Notes: generated from the letters alone by a model not told the origin. A stretch of 64,000 bases of DNA from Ypsolopha sequella (GCA_934047225.1 OW203992.1:15241501-15305500); one strand, 5' to 3'. Shown: positions 45,947 to 58,946, counted from the stretch's first letter. A program made the numbers and translations.

Positions 45947-46368
45947 CAGCGTTTCTTAACATTTTTTGTCCACGGACCCCTTAGGAAATCAAGCACAATT
46001 TTAAGGAGCCCCTTAATAAAAAAGCAGCAATAAATTTCGGACCATTTATTTCAGTTCTACAAATTACAAAAAATATATACTTTTTCATATAAAATACGTT
46101 AATGAGAAGGTTGGTGCTGCTTTTTTGCAACTAAATTAGTGATATTTGGGTTGATATTACTACTGAGTTGTAGTCTCAAATCGGATTCCACTTTCAATCT
46201 ATTTCTGTATTTGTTTTTAGTATACACAAGGGCAGAGAATGCCTTTTTCACAGAGGTATGTCGTTGAGAAAAGCATTAAATGTTTTATTCCATAGATTAG
46301 GCCGCGAACCCCAAAACATATGCTCGGGGACCCCCAGGGGTCCGCGGACCACAGGTTAAGAAACGCTG
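45947..46368. mobile_element. hAT transposon relic with 8-bp TSD
   Basis: 422 bp. It starts CAGCGTTTCTTAACATTT ... CCACGGACCCCTTAGG and ends CAGGGGTCCGCGGACCACAG ... AAACGCTG. ATATATAT flanks both sides (45939-45946 and 46369-46376), although a low-complexity TSD is weaker evidence. It is internally deleted, keeping only the transposase C-terminus. Confidence 0.8.
46099..46242 (-). pseudogene. hAT transposase C-terminal (hATC dimerisation) fragment
   Basis: 47 codons and a stop: AFSALVYTKNKYRNRLKVES, DLRLQLSSNINPNISNLVAK, KQHQPSH. The KNKYRNRLxVExDLRLxLS ... KKQxQxSH ending is the usual last segment of ZBED-like hAT transposases. No BED zinc finger or catalytic domain remains in the element, so it is a deletion derivative. 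Confidence 0.8.
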
Positions 46369-46760
46369 ATATATATAATAAAAATTAATGTTTTGTTCTC
46401 TTATTCACCGATCACTTGTAACATTTTATTATGCTTACAAGTTGTTTTATTTTCTCGTAGTCAATGGTAAAAACCAGAGTATAAAATTCTTGAAAAAAAG
46501 CAGCAGGTTGTGTCAGAGATACAATCGTTAATCATTTAAGTGGATACTTAAGTCACCTCTTTACTCTGTCAAAGAGAGAGAGGAATTAACACCGGCCATA
46601 AATATCTTAAATTGCCTTTTTACTCAATCACAGAGGAAGGAATTAATGAAATTAATTATCACCATCACCACCATCATCGTCAGCAGCGAACTTTAAAAAA
46701 AACACTTTTTACACTTTTATGATAATTTTCCTTAGTTATTCGCAAAACAGAGATGCACTC

Positions 46761-46912
46761 GTAGCATACTGTTTAATCGCGCGCGACGCCACTTAGTTGA
46801 ATCACAAGTGCGAGGAGCGTGACACGATCTTTTTGCGATTAAACAGTATGTCACGCTCCTCGCACCTGTGATTCAACTAAGCCGCGTCGCGCGCGATTAA
46901 ACACTATGCTAC
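46761..46912. mobile_element. GC-rich hairpin MITE, about 150 bp
   Basis: GTAGCATACTGTTTAATCGC, then GCGCGACGCC ... GAGGAGCGTGACA, is mirrored by TGTCACGCTCCTCGCACCTG ... CGCGCGATTAAACACTATGC, then TAC. Arms are about 64 bp with a short AT-rich loop. Confidence 0.8.
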
Positions 46913-46913
46913 C

Positions 46914-47072
46914 GGGCCAGGTCCTCTAAAAAAGCCGCTCTGGATGAATCATATTATTCTAATTCTAAGTTCTAATGCCGTCTCTTTTGCACGCGTGAAA
47001 AATCTCTGACTCCATCCTACTTTCAAATCATTTTATGATTCACCCAAGTCGGCCCTTTTAGATCCCCTGCCC
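46914..47072. mobile_element. MITE, reverse-orientation copy of 9225-9450
   Basis: Shares GGTCCTCTAAAAAAGCCG, GCCGTCTCTTTTGCACGCGT and TTCAAATCATTTTATGATTC with the 9.3-kb copy, but lacks one hairpin half. Confidence 0.65.
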
Positions 47073-49190
47073 TCCTCACAGCGCCTATGTTGGTGAATCC
47101 AACATGGAGCGGACATTACACGTCGCAAACTTTTGCATACTCCCAGTTAATCATCTTCTACAAAAATCCTTCGCGTGTGCGTTTAATATTATAGTGGGGT
47201 ATTGATGCACAGCAACATTCCACTTCCACTTTGCTGAGCATGGAGTTGCAAGCTCTAGGCTCGTCAACTGGGGACAAGCAAGATGCTTTTGCGGCGGCAC
47301 CGACTCGTAGTTCGTAGGGCACCCGCTGTCCAGGCGAGGCTCCAGTTGCGTCCTTTTCTCAAACATTGGATGATGACATTGACATTAAAAAATTTACTTT
47401 TCGATGGCGATGCCTAAATCGAAGTCGTTTCAATTTTTTCATTATTCCGGTCAAATAAGCGTTAATTTATTACTAATAATAAATAATAAACGATTAAAAC
47501 ACGTAATAATGTGTAATAAAAATCAAATAGTCCGTCGTCAAAAAAAAAGTTTATCCGAAATTCTTTTCAAGAAAGAACATTCCTGTCAAAAATGTTGTTC
47601 TCAAGTACTAAATACGAAAATGCCTTGATCTGCGAAATTATTTCGTGAAGTCGATCACGGAAATGACGTTAATATTTTTAACAGGTCTCCTATACGAGGC
47701 GTGAATATAGAAAGAAAGAAAGAAATTCAATTTATTCATCATACATTAAAAACACAAAAAAAAATACACAAGAAAAAGTAAAACAATAAAATTACAAAAA
47801 GGGGCAGACTCAGCTTTTGTTGTGAGCTGCAGAAATACAGCTGCACAAAACGCTGGTTTTCAGCCTGTCCCTGTGCATTGAAAAAACAACAGGATTAACA
47901 TTTTTTTCTTTACAGGCAGCGCCAAACAAAACTGAATTTAAATTTGTACACGAAAATTAAATTAAAGTATAAACAAAAAACACAATTAAATTAAAATATT
48001 ATGAGTTAAACAAAAAAAAACAGAAAATAATAATAAGCTTATGAAACTATGGTAAAAGAACAATACTACTAAAGTTTGTAGATAGTGTATCAAATGATAG
48101 GATTTCTTAAAGAATGTCCGCGGTTATTTTATTGCTTGTTTTTGAATATTAAAATAAATGTTTCTGACCCATAGAAGTATCCACTTGAAAAAATTCCATC
48201 TCGGCTATTGTATCCGTCGCTCCGCTCAGGATTCTAGTCTAGAATCCTTCGCTGCTCTCGGCATCGAACTTTGTGCCTCGAAGAGAATTCTTATTTTTTC
48301 ACTTGTTGTGTACTAGTATCTACTATTTTATCCTTATTAATCATTTAAAATAAAGAATTTGTCAGTTTTAAATTTGAAGTTTTAAACTATTTTTGTTACG
48401 GGGTTTATCTCAAAACTGTTTGGAATATCTGTATGTATAATAAATAATATTATTTATTGTAGTTATACCCTACTAAAACAACAAATACTGAAATTTTATA
48501 AAATTATGGGAGTGTGTAATTTAAATTAATTTAATTTAAAGTAAATAACGTGTAATTTAGAGACTTACTTTTTTTTATACGTTTTGTATCAAACAAAACT
48601 AGGGTGCGAAAATTGTGTAGTCGAAGACCCTGTTCGTTTAAAAAGCTATGCCAAATGTCATGGCATCATTCAATAAAAATTCGAAGACACAAAATAATTT
48701 CCATCAAATATTTGAATTTTTGACACCGGCCCTTGATCTGCGCGCGGCCATTTATTAATCGCAGCAGTGAGATCATATTAATTTCTTTTCTATTTAGAGT
48801 TTTTGAAACTTGTCCATGAAGAAAATATACCATGAAAACAAAACCGATTTGCTTTTTTGCAAATTGCTTTATAGGGTTGCGTACTCAAAGGGTGCCAAAC
48901 GGGACCCTATTACTAAGCCTCCGCTGTCTGTCTGTCCGTCTGTTTGTCACAAAGGTCTACAGCTTCAACCGTAATAGGTATAGATCTAGATAGAATAGTC
49001 TATCTATCTATAACTTTAGAGCTACGCTCTTGTTAGACGAGTAACCGCCCTGTTCTTCTGTTTCTTCTGCTAACGATTTGACCTCTTGATTTGACATAAC
49101 ATTAACTTTCTCCTTCAGTTGAGTAAAGTATGCGCCTACGTATTCCTCTTTTCTGTTTGGCCTTTCTTTCTATAGTTTTCAAGAAACTGT
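47073..49190. other. Gene-poor interval with repeat tails
   Basis: An eroded dispersed element with a GAAAGAAAGAAATTCAATTT end lies at about 47715-48070. A 'gttccgtacc'-family fragment with a (CTGT)n run lies at 48870-48960. A GC-richer segment at 47100-47360 is open on the - strand (71 codons) without recognised domains. No host gene. Confidence 0.3.
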
Positions 49191-49199
49191 GATGTTGAA

Positions 49200-49760
49200 T
49201 CAAAGTGTCCTATCATCTTCCTTCTTCAGTTATCAATGGTTTTTAACTCTACAATTCTCTGCACTTCCTCCCATCCTCCTCCAGCAGTATATTTCAAGCG
49301 TTTGTAATTGTGTCCTGTTTTCTGCAAAGGCTGCAATGTCATTTGCGAATCTTACAAATTGTATTCTTTCCCCGTTAATTTTGATTCCCCGGTTTCAAAA
49401 TTTATTGTTTGTTTTAGGGCACATTCTAGAAATTTATTATATATTAATGGTGGAGACTGGAGACTTAGGATATACGTATATCCTAATTCTATGGTGAAAT
49501 CATTGCTTCCCTTTTTCTTCGCCTACCTCTTTCTTGATCCTTGTAAAGTTCGTATAAATATTATTCTTTTATCTCTGTAATCTAAGCCTATATCTTTTAA
49601 AACTTTCATCATCTTAGGGGTAGGTAGCCAATTGAAATTTTCACAATAAGGGTTCCTTATTCGTATTATCCTAGGTTCCGTACCCGTATTTTGTATGACA
49701 GACCTAAATGATATGCTTTTTTTTTCTAACGCTTTGCCTGCTACGTATGACACATAATGT
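49200..49760 (-). mobile_element. LINE reverse-transcriptase relic
   Basis: The - strand frame 49753-49523 includes MKVLKDIGLDYRDKRIIF, an RT-domain phrase seen in insect LINEs. Further on, across frameshifts, QFVRFANDIAAFAENRTQLQ represents the catalytic FADD box with the first Asp changed to Asn. Endonuclease and 3' end are missing or unrecognisable. Confidence 0.65.
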
Positions 49761-51049
49761 TTCTCTATCGCCTCCTGTTCTTTATTGCTACATAGACCTT
49801 GGATTCCGCGATCGAATATTTAGTTCTTTAGTTCGCAACATATGTATTGGAAAGTTCAACAAAGAATGATCGATTTGAAAGGGTTCTGCTACAAGCAGAG
49901 ATCTGTAGCCACAAGTGTAACTGTTTGCATGATTCACACATTGTTTTTCAAGCATTAATGGGTATAGGTTTTTGCGTCTCAAGCTATTTGAATAGTCTTA
50001 TTTTCGGCATGATAGTGCACATGCACAATATCAAGAGGGCCAGTGAGCGACCTAGGGCTCTGTAGTGTGTCGTCGTGAGTGAGACGCGAAGCGGAATTAG
50101 AATGAAGTGCGGGCCGGTCGGCGTGCGGCGCGCGGTGTGCCGCGGCCGTGCCACGTCATTGCCGTGACCTACTGACACAGATCCGCGGGGCCGCCTGCAC
50201 CGATATCTGCACGCTCCCGCCACCGCCGTCGCCGATACACTCTTCCTCTCGCTTTGCTAACCATTTACTCACTTGCATTTATATTATTTTGTATCATGTT
50301 TACTCCATACTTCTCATTGGGCATTATTTCACAGGAAAATTATAAAGTATAATATGTTATAAATATTATTATTTGGGTACGAGTATAAGGCTTTAGATGC
50401 CAGTTTATTGCTTAGACTTTATTATTGTGTTATTTTCTTGTAGTAGCCCATAAACTGGGTAGATAAAATATAGTACCAACTTGTACATACTTATGTGCTG
50501 TAGAAGTTAAACTTAAAAAAATTTAGTCAACGCAGAAGTTATTTGGGATAATATTTTTGCTGAAATCTATATAAAACAATAAATAAAATGGGAGTACCAA
50601 TTATGTAAGACATTGACCTTGTTATCTAAATTGTGTACTTGACACAAATGTTTCACTTTCATGTTCATTATATCAGCGCCAGCAGCGTCAGCATTGCAAT
50701 AACCATGTGAGCAAGTGAGAAATTACTGTGTACACGATCCATTCTGCAGTTCACAGCTATCTATCCAATGGGGCTCGTTTGATAAAGGCCACAAATGAAA
50801 TATCATGTAGAGATAATAACGATTTTTGTTGAGCATAAAAGAAAATAAAGGGAAATACAAACAACATATTGACATGATCTTGAGTAGGTGTTTGTTGAAG
50901 CGTATTATCTTTTTATTATACTCTTATATCTCAACAAGTGGACCTAATGAAGGAGCAAAAACAAATTTTCTACCTGTATCTAGCAAAATGTTTGGTTCGG
51001 GCAAGTTCGGCAAGTTTCGGAGACCAGTTTTCTAATAGGTATTCAGAAA
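49761..51049. other. Upstream DNA of tai with a GC-rich patch
   Basis: A strongly GC/CpG-rich block at 50080-50245 (GGCCGGTCGGCGTGCGGCGC and onward) stands out from AT-rich surroundings and could be an alternative promoter or non-coding first exon. Otherwise no gene. Confidence 0.35.
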
Positions 51050-51548
51050 CGTAGAGCAGGATCGCGCTAGTGTCGCGGTAGCGGCGAGGACACGAGAGCG
51101 ACCGTGCCAGCGATATGCTCAGCTTCTCCGTCTGCGCCAGTCCGCCGACTTCGGCTCGCGTGTAGATAATTTGTGAAGCGGCGACGGAAAAGGATGTATG
51201 TATATGTACGTCTCGTCTTTCAGTTGACTTTCATCGTCGTTTTGCAGTGAACGTTTCGCACGGATATTGATAAAATTCGCAATGTCAAGACGTAGTAAAG
51301 TAAATATGTATTTTTCTAATGACATCGGTGAATAAAGTGGAAAATTGGATTGTTTCGTTGGGACCATATCAGAGATATTCAGTGTTTGTTCAGTTATCGG
51401 CAAAGCTCAGAGAATAGCGTCGCGACAAGCGTGGCGCAATGCAGTGTGTGTTTATTAGATGCGGCTACTCAGTGTGTCTAAGGTTGATTGGAGGAGACAT
51501 TGGTCAAGGAATCTGCTGCAGTGAGTGCTGGACGAGCCGCCTGTAGCG
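51050..51548 (+). promoter_or_regulatory. tai: GC-rich promoter-like region and 5' leader upstream of tai exon 1
   Basis: GC-rich, CpG-rich DNA at about 51055-51190 (GTCGCGGTAGCGGCGAGGAC) with no TATA box is followed by several initiator-like TCAGT motifs (for example near 51218, 51378 and 51469) and then the candidate coding exon at 51549. Consistent with a TATA-less developmental promoter. The exact start site cannot be read from sequence. Confidence 0.4.
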
Positions 51549-51709
51549 ATGCTGCCCATGCTGCAGCCCGAGCCCACCCTCAACTGTGGGGGCCAGACTG
51601 TCAGCGGACCTTCCACTCCGTCTGCCAGCTTGCCGCCTTCGCTCACGCCTGAATCTGACGCTGACGATATTGTTGTTTCCTTTTTCGATATTGATGTAGC
51701 GATTCAAAG
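51549..51709 (+). CDS. tai: Candidate coding exon 1 of taiman
   Basis: ATG at 51549 gives 53 codons plus two bases: MLPMLQPEPTLNCGGQTVSG, PSTPSASLPPSLTPESDADD, IVVSFFDIDVAIQ. It stops at a good donor CAAAG|GTAATT in phase 2. Codon composition is host-like and GC-richer than the surroundings. The next recognised tai exon (58827) begins with one base that completes the split codon (AG+A, Arg), and its frame is open to the conserved region, so a longer N-terminus is possible. It has Pro/Ser-rich then acidic segments, and no known domain. It could equally be the first exon of another transcript, since the phase match alone has about a 1-in-3 chance. Confidence 0.5.
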
Positions 51710-53639
51710 GTAATTCTATTTTGAAATCGCTTTAAATATTCTCAAGTCAATTATATTTTTGCCAGACATGTTTTTACACAAAACTGAATTCATTGTTTCT
51801 ACAAATAAATTGCCTCAGGTGTTTAAATTTATCTTTTGGATCCAAACAGTTTGGTTTGAATTGCTTCGTTCACAATGCTTGCAGTATTCTACATAGGTAA
51901 GCAACATTCGGCTCTAGTCTCGTCATGATGTGATGTCATAATAGTACCGGGGCCTTGCAAAAATATATCACTGCGTAAATCTTTTATATGGACTTTAATG
52001 GAAAACCCACGGTCAGGCTTCCATATTCATGGTCCCATGTGCGTTTTGGCAATGTTACGTACGTCCGAGTTGGCATTAAATATGCATTGAAACTGTGCGA
52101 AAGGCACCGTCGGTCTCACGTAACCGCGTCGTCTACGTTGGATAACTTGTCGAATCGAAAGTTATTCTGTTGGGATCTCGTTCCTCGACTCGGGCCTTGT
52201 TAAGTAACAGCTAAATATAGCTCCTTTACCTTAACATTAAAGAGCCGTACAGAGGAAAAGTCCCAAGCAGCATGAATGCACAGGCAGGTCTCTCCGACGG
52301 CCTTGACGGAGCAAGCGGTGTTTATTGGTGACTCACTGAAATGGAGCGAGATGAAAGTTGTGATCATCTGTAAAGCATACGTCACGATGAATTCACAACA
52401 CTGCCCGCTGTAATTAGCTGGTAGATATGCCACTCTGGAATTTTTTAATTACCTGCATAGCTAGCGTTTTTTATTTTTTTAGTAAAGTGAGATGGCTATC
52501 TCGAATTAGGTCTAATATATAAATAAATAAAGCTTTATTACTAGCAAAATACATACAGTACAATATACAATTTGGGTGTGGGTTGTCACATGGCACTGAG
52601 AACACGTGTGGAATACGGTTTGATAGACCGGATGACTCTAGATGTCGTCGTATGAGTATATTTTTTCAAGAGCCTTCGGTTGCTAATGATCTTGTTTACT
52701 TTGACAATTTAGATTTTTTCATGCTCTACCTATAAATGAGATTTGCTTATCTTGAGATTATTTTTTACACGGTTCGTGACAATGATTACCACATTAATAA
52801 CACATCCTTTGTTGTGACTTTGTACTCGCTAAATGGTACTGCTGGAGAATCATTTTAATAAGCGAATATGTACTGGAAATCGTTAAATTCTCAGGAAATG
52901 CGTAGTACGTAGCTAATCAATTTGGAATACCCATTGTTACCATCAAGTATGAAATATGTTTACCTACGTAAGAATAGTGGACGCAAACAAGTGCAGCTCG
53001 CAATCATATTACGTTTATAGTATAGTGACTGATATATTTCTTTCTATCCATATTTTACTCTACTTTGTGAAGAATATACATTATTGCGTGCGTGTACTCC
53101 GATTAGGTATTATAAACTGTAGTTTCTCATATGTATGCCAAGTGGTCACGTTCTTCTGACGTATGAAATAATGTATTTAGATAACGAATACAAAGTTATT
53201 TCGTACTTAAAATACCTTATTATTTTAAAGTACTTAGTTACACCTTATCTTCACGATTTTAGTTTCTTTATTTTTAATTATTATATATTCATGATCCTTA
53301 GGGCAGGCAGATTCATCAAATCGGAGACGGGTGAAAATGTGCCGTATCTACTATTTAAAACTTGAACTGTGAGCGTTTGTAACACGTGAAAGTGCTGCCG
53401 TGAGTGCTGAACCGAATCGCGTGAAGCTTTTCCTGTCGCTAAATGGAACTATTTTTTCGCAAGTTTTTGACTCAGAAATATCTAAACCGAGTTTTGTATG
53501 TTTGTATGTTTAGTTTTGTACGGTTTTGTATTGGTTTGGAACCTGGACATTTTCTTTCCTTACCTTATAAATTGCCAATTAAAAATAATTAGTAAGTATT
53601 GTTTATCTGCTCTTTGCACAAGACGTGAAAGGGGTCGCA

Positions 53640-53900
53640 GCATGCTCTTGGATTCTTTTGCAACGTTTCAAAGGCATTTGATTGTGTTGATCATAAGACT
53701 CTGTTACATAAACTACTTGATTATGGAGTCATTAATAGGCCTTTAGATTTATTGAGATTACATCTAAACAGCAAGTCTTAAGCAGTAGCAATAAATGGTT
53801 TTAATTCATCTAGCTCGCTTATCAAAATAGGAGTACCTCAGGGTTAAATTTTAGGGCCGTTTTTATTTATGTGTATATACATTACCTGCCTTTCCCAAAA
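53640..53900 (+). mobile_element. LINE reverse-transcriptase relic
   Basis: Translation with stops gives AFDCVDHKTLLHKLLDYGVI, INRPLDLLRLHLNS and GVPQG*ILGPFLF, the RT fingers and the GxPQGxxLGP motif of Jockey/CR1-type LINEs. Stop codons interrupt it, including one inside the GVPQG box. Confidence 0.75.
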
Positions 53901-56852
53901 GAAAAAAAATCTGAAAACGTCGCATTCTTACTTCTCAAAAATAAAGTTCATTTCATTTAATTTTACCCTTATTTGTGAAGACTTAGAGCTTATACATAGA
54001 ATCAACTACCTATACGTAGAATCAGTAAAATTTTGTACAAATATTTGTTATCGTTTATTGAAAAACGTAAGAACTATAACACCTTGCCTGAACCTACGTG
54101 TCCAAAAAAGCGTGTAGATATTTATGCCCTCTGTTACATGGTAGTGATAAATTTATCTGTGTGTATCGAAGAGCATTTATTTATTCAACTCGTTGGAACA
54201 CCTCTGCCCTGATAGTCCGAGAGGTAGCGTTGCAAATGAAAAAGTCATACCTAGTAAGCCGACTGATTTCTATATCGATAATTGATCTAAACCGACCGTC
54301 AGTTGCTCAAATAGTAGTGACTTTGGGGTGTGAGAGACTGAGAAAGTGGTAAAAAATAAATTAATAGTACGCCGTATAGTGGTAAAACAATAGTATGCCT
54401 GCTGATCATTTTTTTATAAACATTGACATAATAGTGCGTTGAAAAAAATCGTCAGCTGCATCGTGAAGGGGGGATTATGCGTCAGCTGCTTGCACGAACT
54501 TGTCAAATTCTCCAACAGTTTTAACTAAAAATCCGCAAAAATTCCTGTTTTTAAACTGCCGTGCTGGATTTTGCCTGAAAACGCCAGCAAACTCTACCAT
54601 GGAAGTTTTTTAATTACTCAGAGATCGCATTCAAAACTCAGTTGGTAGACTTTGCTTATAATCTTATAATAATAAAATGCTTATAATGCGTACGGGCAGT
54701 AAGAGTTGTCATGTAACCACACCGCCACTACACATCTCTAATTTATATGAAACCGCTTCCCTATTCTCTGCTTCGTCTAATATATTCTGTGGCATCGTGG
54801 TGACTTTGCCTTGACTGTCCATCAAACTGGAGCGAAGAAAGTTCTTTGGATCTGTAACGAAATCTTAAGAAATGATAATTGTGAATTTATAGCTGAATTA
54901 ACGACTATGGAATATCTAATTATTTTAAAGCTACTATAATATAATTTAAAAAAATACTGTTCACTAGGTGGGAGCAATTTTTTGGGCGTTTTAGTTAGTT
55001 ATTTCGTGTGATTTCGTTTCTTCGGATTTTGATAAGTACTTGATTTTTTGTCCAACAAGCGGTGTCCGTGCTGCATAATTCTTTTGGAACTTTTTTATTG
55101 CTAGAATATAGACATATGGTCATCATCTGACTGAAATAGGCAGTCATACTTGTACGAAATAGCTGTTTTTTTCCTAATATTCACTGGGTAGAAATGAACC
55201 TGCGCAATTAGGTCCATTACAGACTACAGTGCAGATAATCAGATTGTTTGAAAGCTGGGTTTGTATTTATATTCTTTCTACTACGGCAATAAATATAAAA
55301 TAAATAAATTAACCATTTTCCCGAAAAATGTTTTGGGAAGGAAAAACACCTTTTCACTTTCTTCACAGCGTCGCGTGCTGTTTATTGATCCTGTGTAAAT
55401 TAAATTTATTAAAACATGTATCAGTAATTCATGTGCATTTTTACAACTTTGACAGTAATTACAATATCTTAAAATACATGAAAATACAAAAAGCACCTCG
55501 AAGTGGAGCCGTATTGAAAACTTATTTTAATTTTTCAAATAGAACGGACAATATACGTATTTACCATGCAATATTTTCCATCTTCTTTTATATTATAAAA
55601 GATTTATTAAATAGAATAGACAAGAATATTATTTCGTACAAAAATCATAGTAAAAATGATTTATTAAAAATGTAATAGAATATAATTTTATTACGTAAAA
55701 AAATCATAATAATAAAGTCATCGTCGCTTTACATTCACATATTATGTACTATTATGTTGATTTCTTGTGATTCGTTGAGCTAAATTTTCTTTCTTTTGAA
55801 TCCAACTATGTAGCCTGTGCTGTGTAGCTTTCTTTTTGTTTAAAATTTTCTGTAATAATTAACTTTATTCAACCAATCAATGCAAGTTTCTTTTATTAAG
55901 GTGATACTGATGATTTATGACGTCATAGTCTGTTTTGGATGCGGGATTTCAATTAAATAATTAGATATTTATCTATTCAATAGAAATCGAATTTGGTAAA
56001 GAGTTCTTTTTGCCGATCTAATTTCAATTTCTACGGGATTTCAATACCTAAGTTGGAAAGACAGCCCTAATTATTATTTCCCGAGGCATTGAAGTTCTCT
56101 GGAACATACATTTGCGTAAAATTAAAAACCCCGTTTTATTGAAACATGATATCAGTTTACGAATATTGCCCGTGTAAACTCGCACTAAGGGTCAAGTAGT
56201 TTGAGTTGATTTAATGAGCGTTTTTCTCGTTGTTCTTTTTTCTTAGTTGTTAGCTTTCCTCTAGATGTCTCTGTCCATGTCACCATAGATAAAAATTTGT
56301 TTCGTAGCAATCAATGTCGAAGTGGTTTTTAGTTTGTTTGGAATCGGTGTCAATTTTGTCTTTGATTCTGTTGCTAAAGAATACGACAGTGTTATCTAGG
56401 AATCTTATTTAACACTAAATTTGACAAGGAAAAACGCTCATTGATCATTTTATAATGAATCGTCCAATATCGGCCTCTCTGGATCAGGACGACTTGTAGA
56501 TTCGCAACTAGGTAAATATTATGACTCTGAAAGTATTTGCGCAGGTGATTGCCAGTAGCAAAGTACGCCAGATAGGGTTTAAAATGGATACACTTTTAAA
56601 TAGTTTCTGTTATGGAAAAAATAACGCAGCTCTAGCTGTTCCTTGGGAATGCCTCTTCTATCAATCAATACGCAGCAACGTCTGCATGTTAAAATTAACT
56701 TGAGTGGGAGGGGCATCCAAGCGAATTGGAAATACTTCTTGATGTATTGATATAATGTCATAAAGATGGAGAATATTCAATTTTTCCTTTTCTATTTTTA
56801 GGACTAAGTATATTGGAGGCGGATTCCCGAATTCTCTTTCCAGCTTCTTAGA

Positions 56853-57285
56853 ACTTAAGGCGCTACGGAAAAAAAATCGACACTTTTAGAACTTGCATAT
56901 CTACTTCAACAAATTGTGTATTATTTTGATAAAATAGTATATTATTTTTGGAATCTTTTTCGAGGAATCCACTAAAACAGAAACGCGATTGGAAAAATTC
57001 GGCTCGATACAAATATTCATTGAAATTAGGTCTTTCTCGACACCAATTCTCCTGGTTTGACAATTTGGAATGACATATGGACTGCAACTATATTTTATTA
57101 GATGGGTTGTAACAGTATCTAGGACCTGGTTAAACGAAATTTTGATAGCAACTTAGTACATTTTATATTAATAAAAAACCGACATTTTGCTACTTTTCCT
57201 CGAATCCGTCCCTCTCGCTTTGAGAATTTTTTCGCATATGGAGTAAAAGGGACGCTAAAACTTTTACACATCGCCTTAATTACTT
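56853..57285. mobile_element. Diverged MITE, third copy of the 14311-14738 family
   Basis: Same layout: CTTAAGGCGCTACGG at the left, CACATCGCCTTAATTAC at the right, and shared TATTTTATTAGATGGGTTG / TATTTTATTAGGTGTGTTT and GTCCCTCTCGC / GCCCCTCTCGC internal segments. Confidence 0.6.
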
Positions 57286-58826
57286 TCTGGTTCAATAATA
57301 GCAAGTTGTGTTAGTTATAACAATTTTTACAATCATGGCAACGGTTTACAATATCCTTGCTTCTTATATAAGCTACATATTTCGGTTCGTTGTATAAAGC
57401 TACTGTAAAACTTACAAGCAGTCGATCGTGTAAAGCAACACGTTTTTGCGCTCGCGGGAACCTTCCAAATAATACCAAAATGTTCAAGGGCGGTTGCCAG
57501 TGTAGCCTTGACCGTACCTAACAGCCAAGCTTCGGTTTCCGGTGCCGGCTTGCCGATAGCGACAATGCGTCATACATCCAGCCGGGCAGCCAGCCGCGCC
57601 GCGATCCTTCATAAACAAAGAGCGGCCCTCGCGTGTTCAACTTACTTATATACGAGACCTGCGCACGAGTATCGCTATGTAAAGAAATTAGTTGTTCTTT
57701 TTGTGTCAAAACTGTTTAAAAACATGTTTTGGCGAAAATCTGTTAAACTAATTTATAATTAACTACTAAATTTTCTAAATTGGATGTGTTCTTAAATAAC
57801 CGATATTAAATAAAAAGTATAACCTGGAAGTTGAAACCGTTTTAAAAAAAAAGTTTCAAAGAATTGTTGCGTTACAAGAATAGTTAAATAAATTTTAGAA
57901 CCAATGTCGGTCTGAATGCAAATTGCGAATACTAAATAGCTACAAAGTCGCGCTCGTCGCGTTGCGGATGTCGGTACTATTGAGTAACCACTGTTAAAGC
58001 GAAACCTTCGCTCTCTACCTCGTCAGACCACCGCACAATAGCAACGTACTTTCACCCATTTGGATCGTAACAGCCGCTGATGACGTAGGCTATTTCATAA
58101 ACGGACTGGTGAATTTATTTATTACGCAATGTGCTAATAAGTGACACTGCTAACCTGAAATTTATACGAAGCGTCGCTCGCTATCGGTATTTTTGCTAGA
58201 TTCAGAATGTTTAAATCGTATACTGAAAGACAGGAACAGCACATCCTGTCTGTATTTGAAGCTAAATAGAGCCTTCCAAATACCCTCGAAAAGCATTTTT
58301 ATACTATTTCTGGTCACGCTTATGGCGCGTTGTTGTTATTCCGAACATTATTATTTCAAGGTTGAGCCGTCGCAGTGAGGTTGCGTAGTGGGGCTCCTCG
58401 GTAGGCGTCGGCCCACTACCTGTCTCATTCCTCCTCGAGGACTAGACGTAGTGTCAGCCCGCTCTGTGCTTGATGTTTCATACGACTCGCGTCGCTGTTA
58501 ACAACGACTCCTTGATAGACATGTACTCTATCAGTATATATGTAGGGTACCTGTGTCAACAAAACAAATTGTTCCTCAACCATGTTATCATCATGTGCAC
58601 ACACTTTATGAACTTAAACATACATAATTGTTTAATTGTTTCAATTGAATTGCAATACAAATTGAATTGATTGGCCATAGTTTCACAACTTTTTTTTTAA
58701 CAAAGATGAAATCACAATGTTTTTGTAATATTTAAAATCGGAATATGCCTTCTCGTGATGCTGATTTAACAGACGGTAGAGTATATCTGATGGCATACTG
58801 AGAATGATTACCCGCTTGTTCCATAG

Positions 58827-58946
58827 AATCGAATCCTGTGACCTCCAACCGGGAGACACATGGAGGGGGATGCAAGGCAAGATGAGCGTGACAGCGCCAG
58901 TTAAGAAGATACGAAAAAAGTCTGATCACAAACCTCAATCCCAAAT
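58827..58946 (+). CDS. tai: taiman exon 2 (conserved N-terminal leader)
   Basis: Encodes, in the frame of the bHLH exon, MQGKMSVTAPVKKIRKKSDH, KPQSQ. The basic KKIRKKSDHKPQSQ leader, followed across the splice by INK, is the characteristic N-terminal signature of insect Taiman and probably contains a nuclear localisation signal. Acceptor: TTGTTCCATAG|AATCG. Donor: CAAAT|GTACGT (phase 2). If translation starts here, ATG 58882 (MSVT...) or ATG 58870 (MQGKMSVT...) are the options. Otherwise the frame is open back to the exon's first base and joins exon 1. Confidence 0.82.

Larger units (their letters stand above)
51710..58826 (+). other. tai: Putative tai intron 1 (7.1 kb)
   Basis: If exon 1 is correct, this is a single intron (GTAATT ... 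CCATAG). It contains a LINE RT relic (53640-53900), a MITE (56853-57285) and three GC-rich patches (57490-57670, 57940-58030, 58370-58470) that could be alternative promoters or enhancers. The rest is AT-rich with no recognised exon. Confidence 0.45.

Noticed and set aside
47151..47366. Small spliceosomal RNA gene (GC-richer block)
   Set aside because: Could not match it to U1, U2 or U5 landmarks; no upstream element seen.
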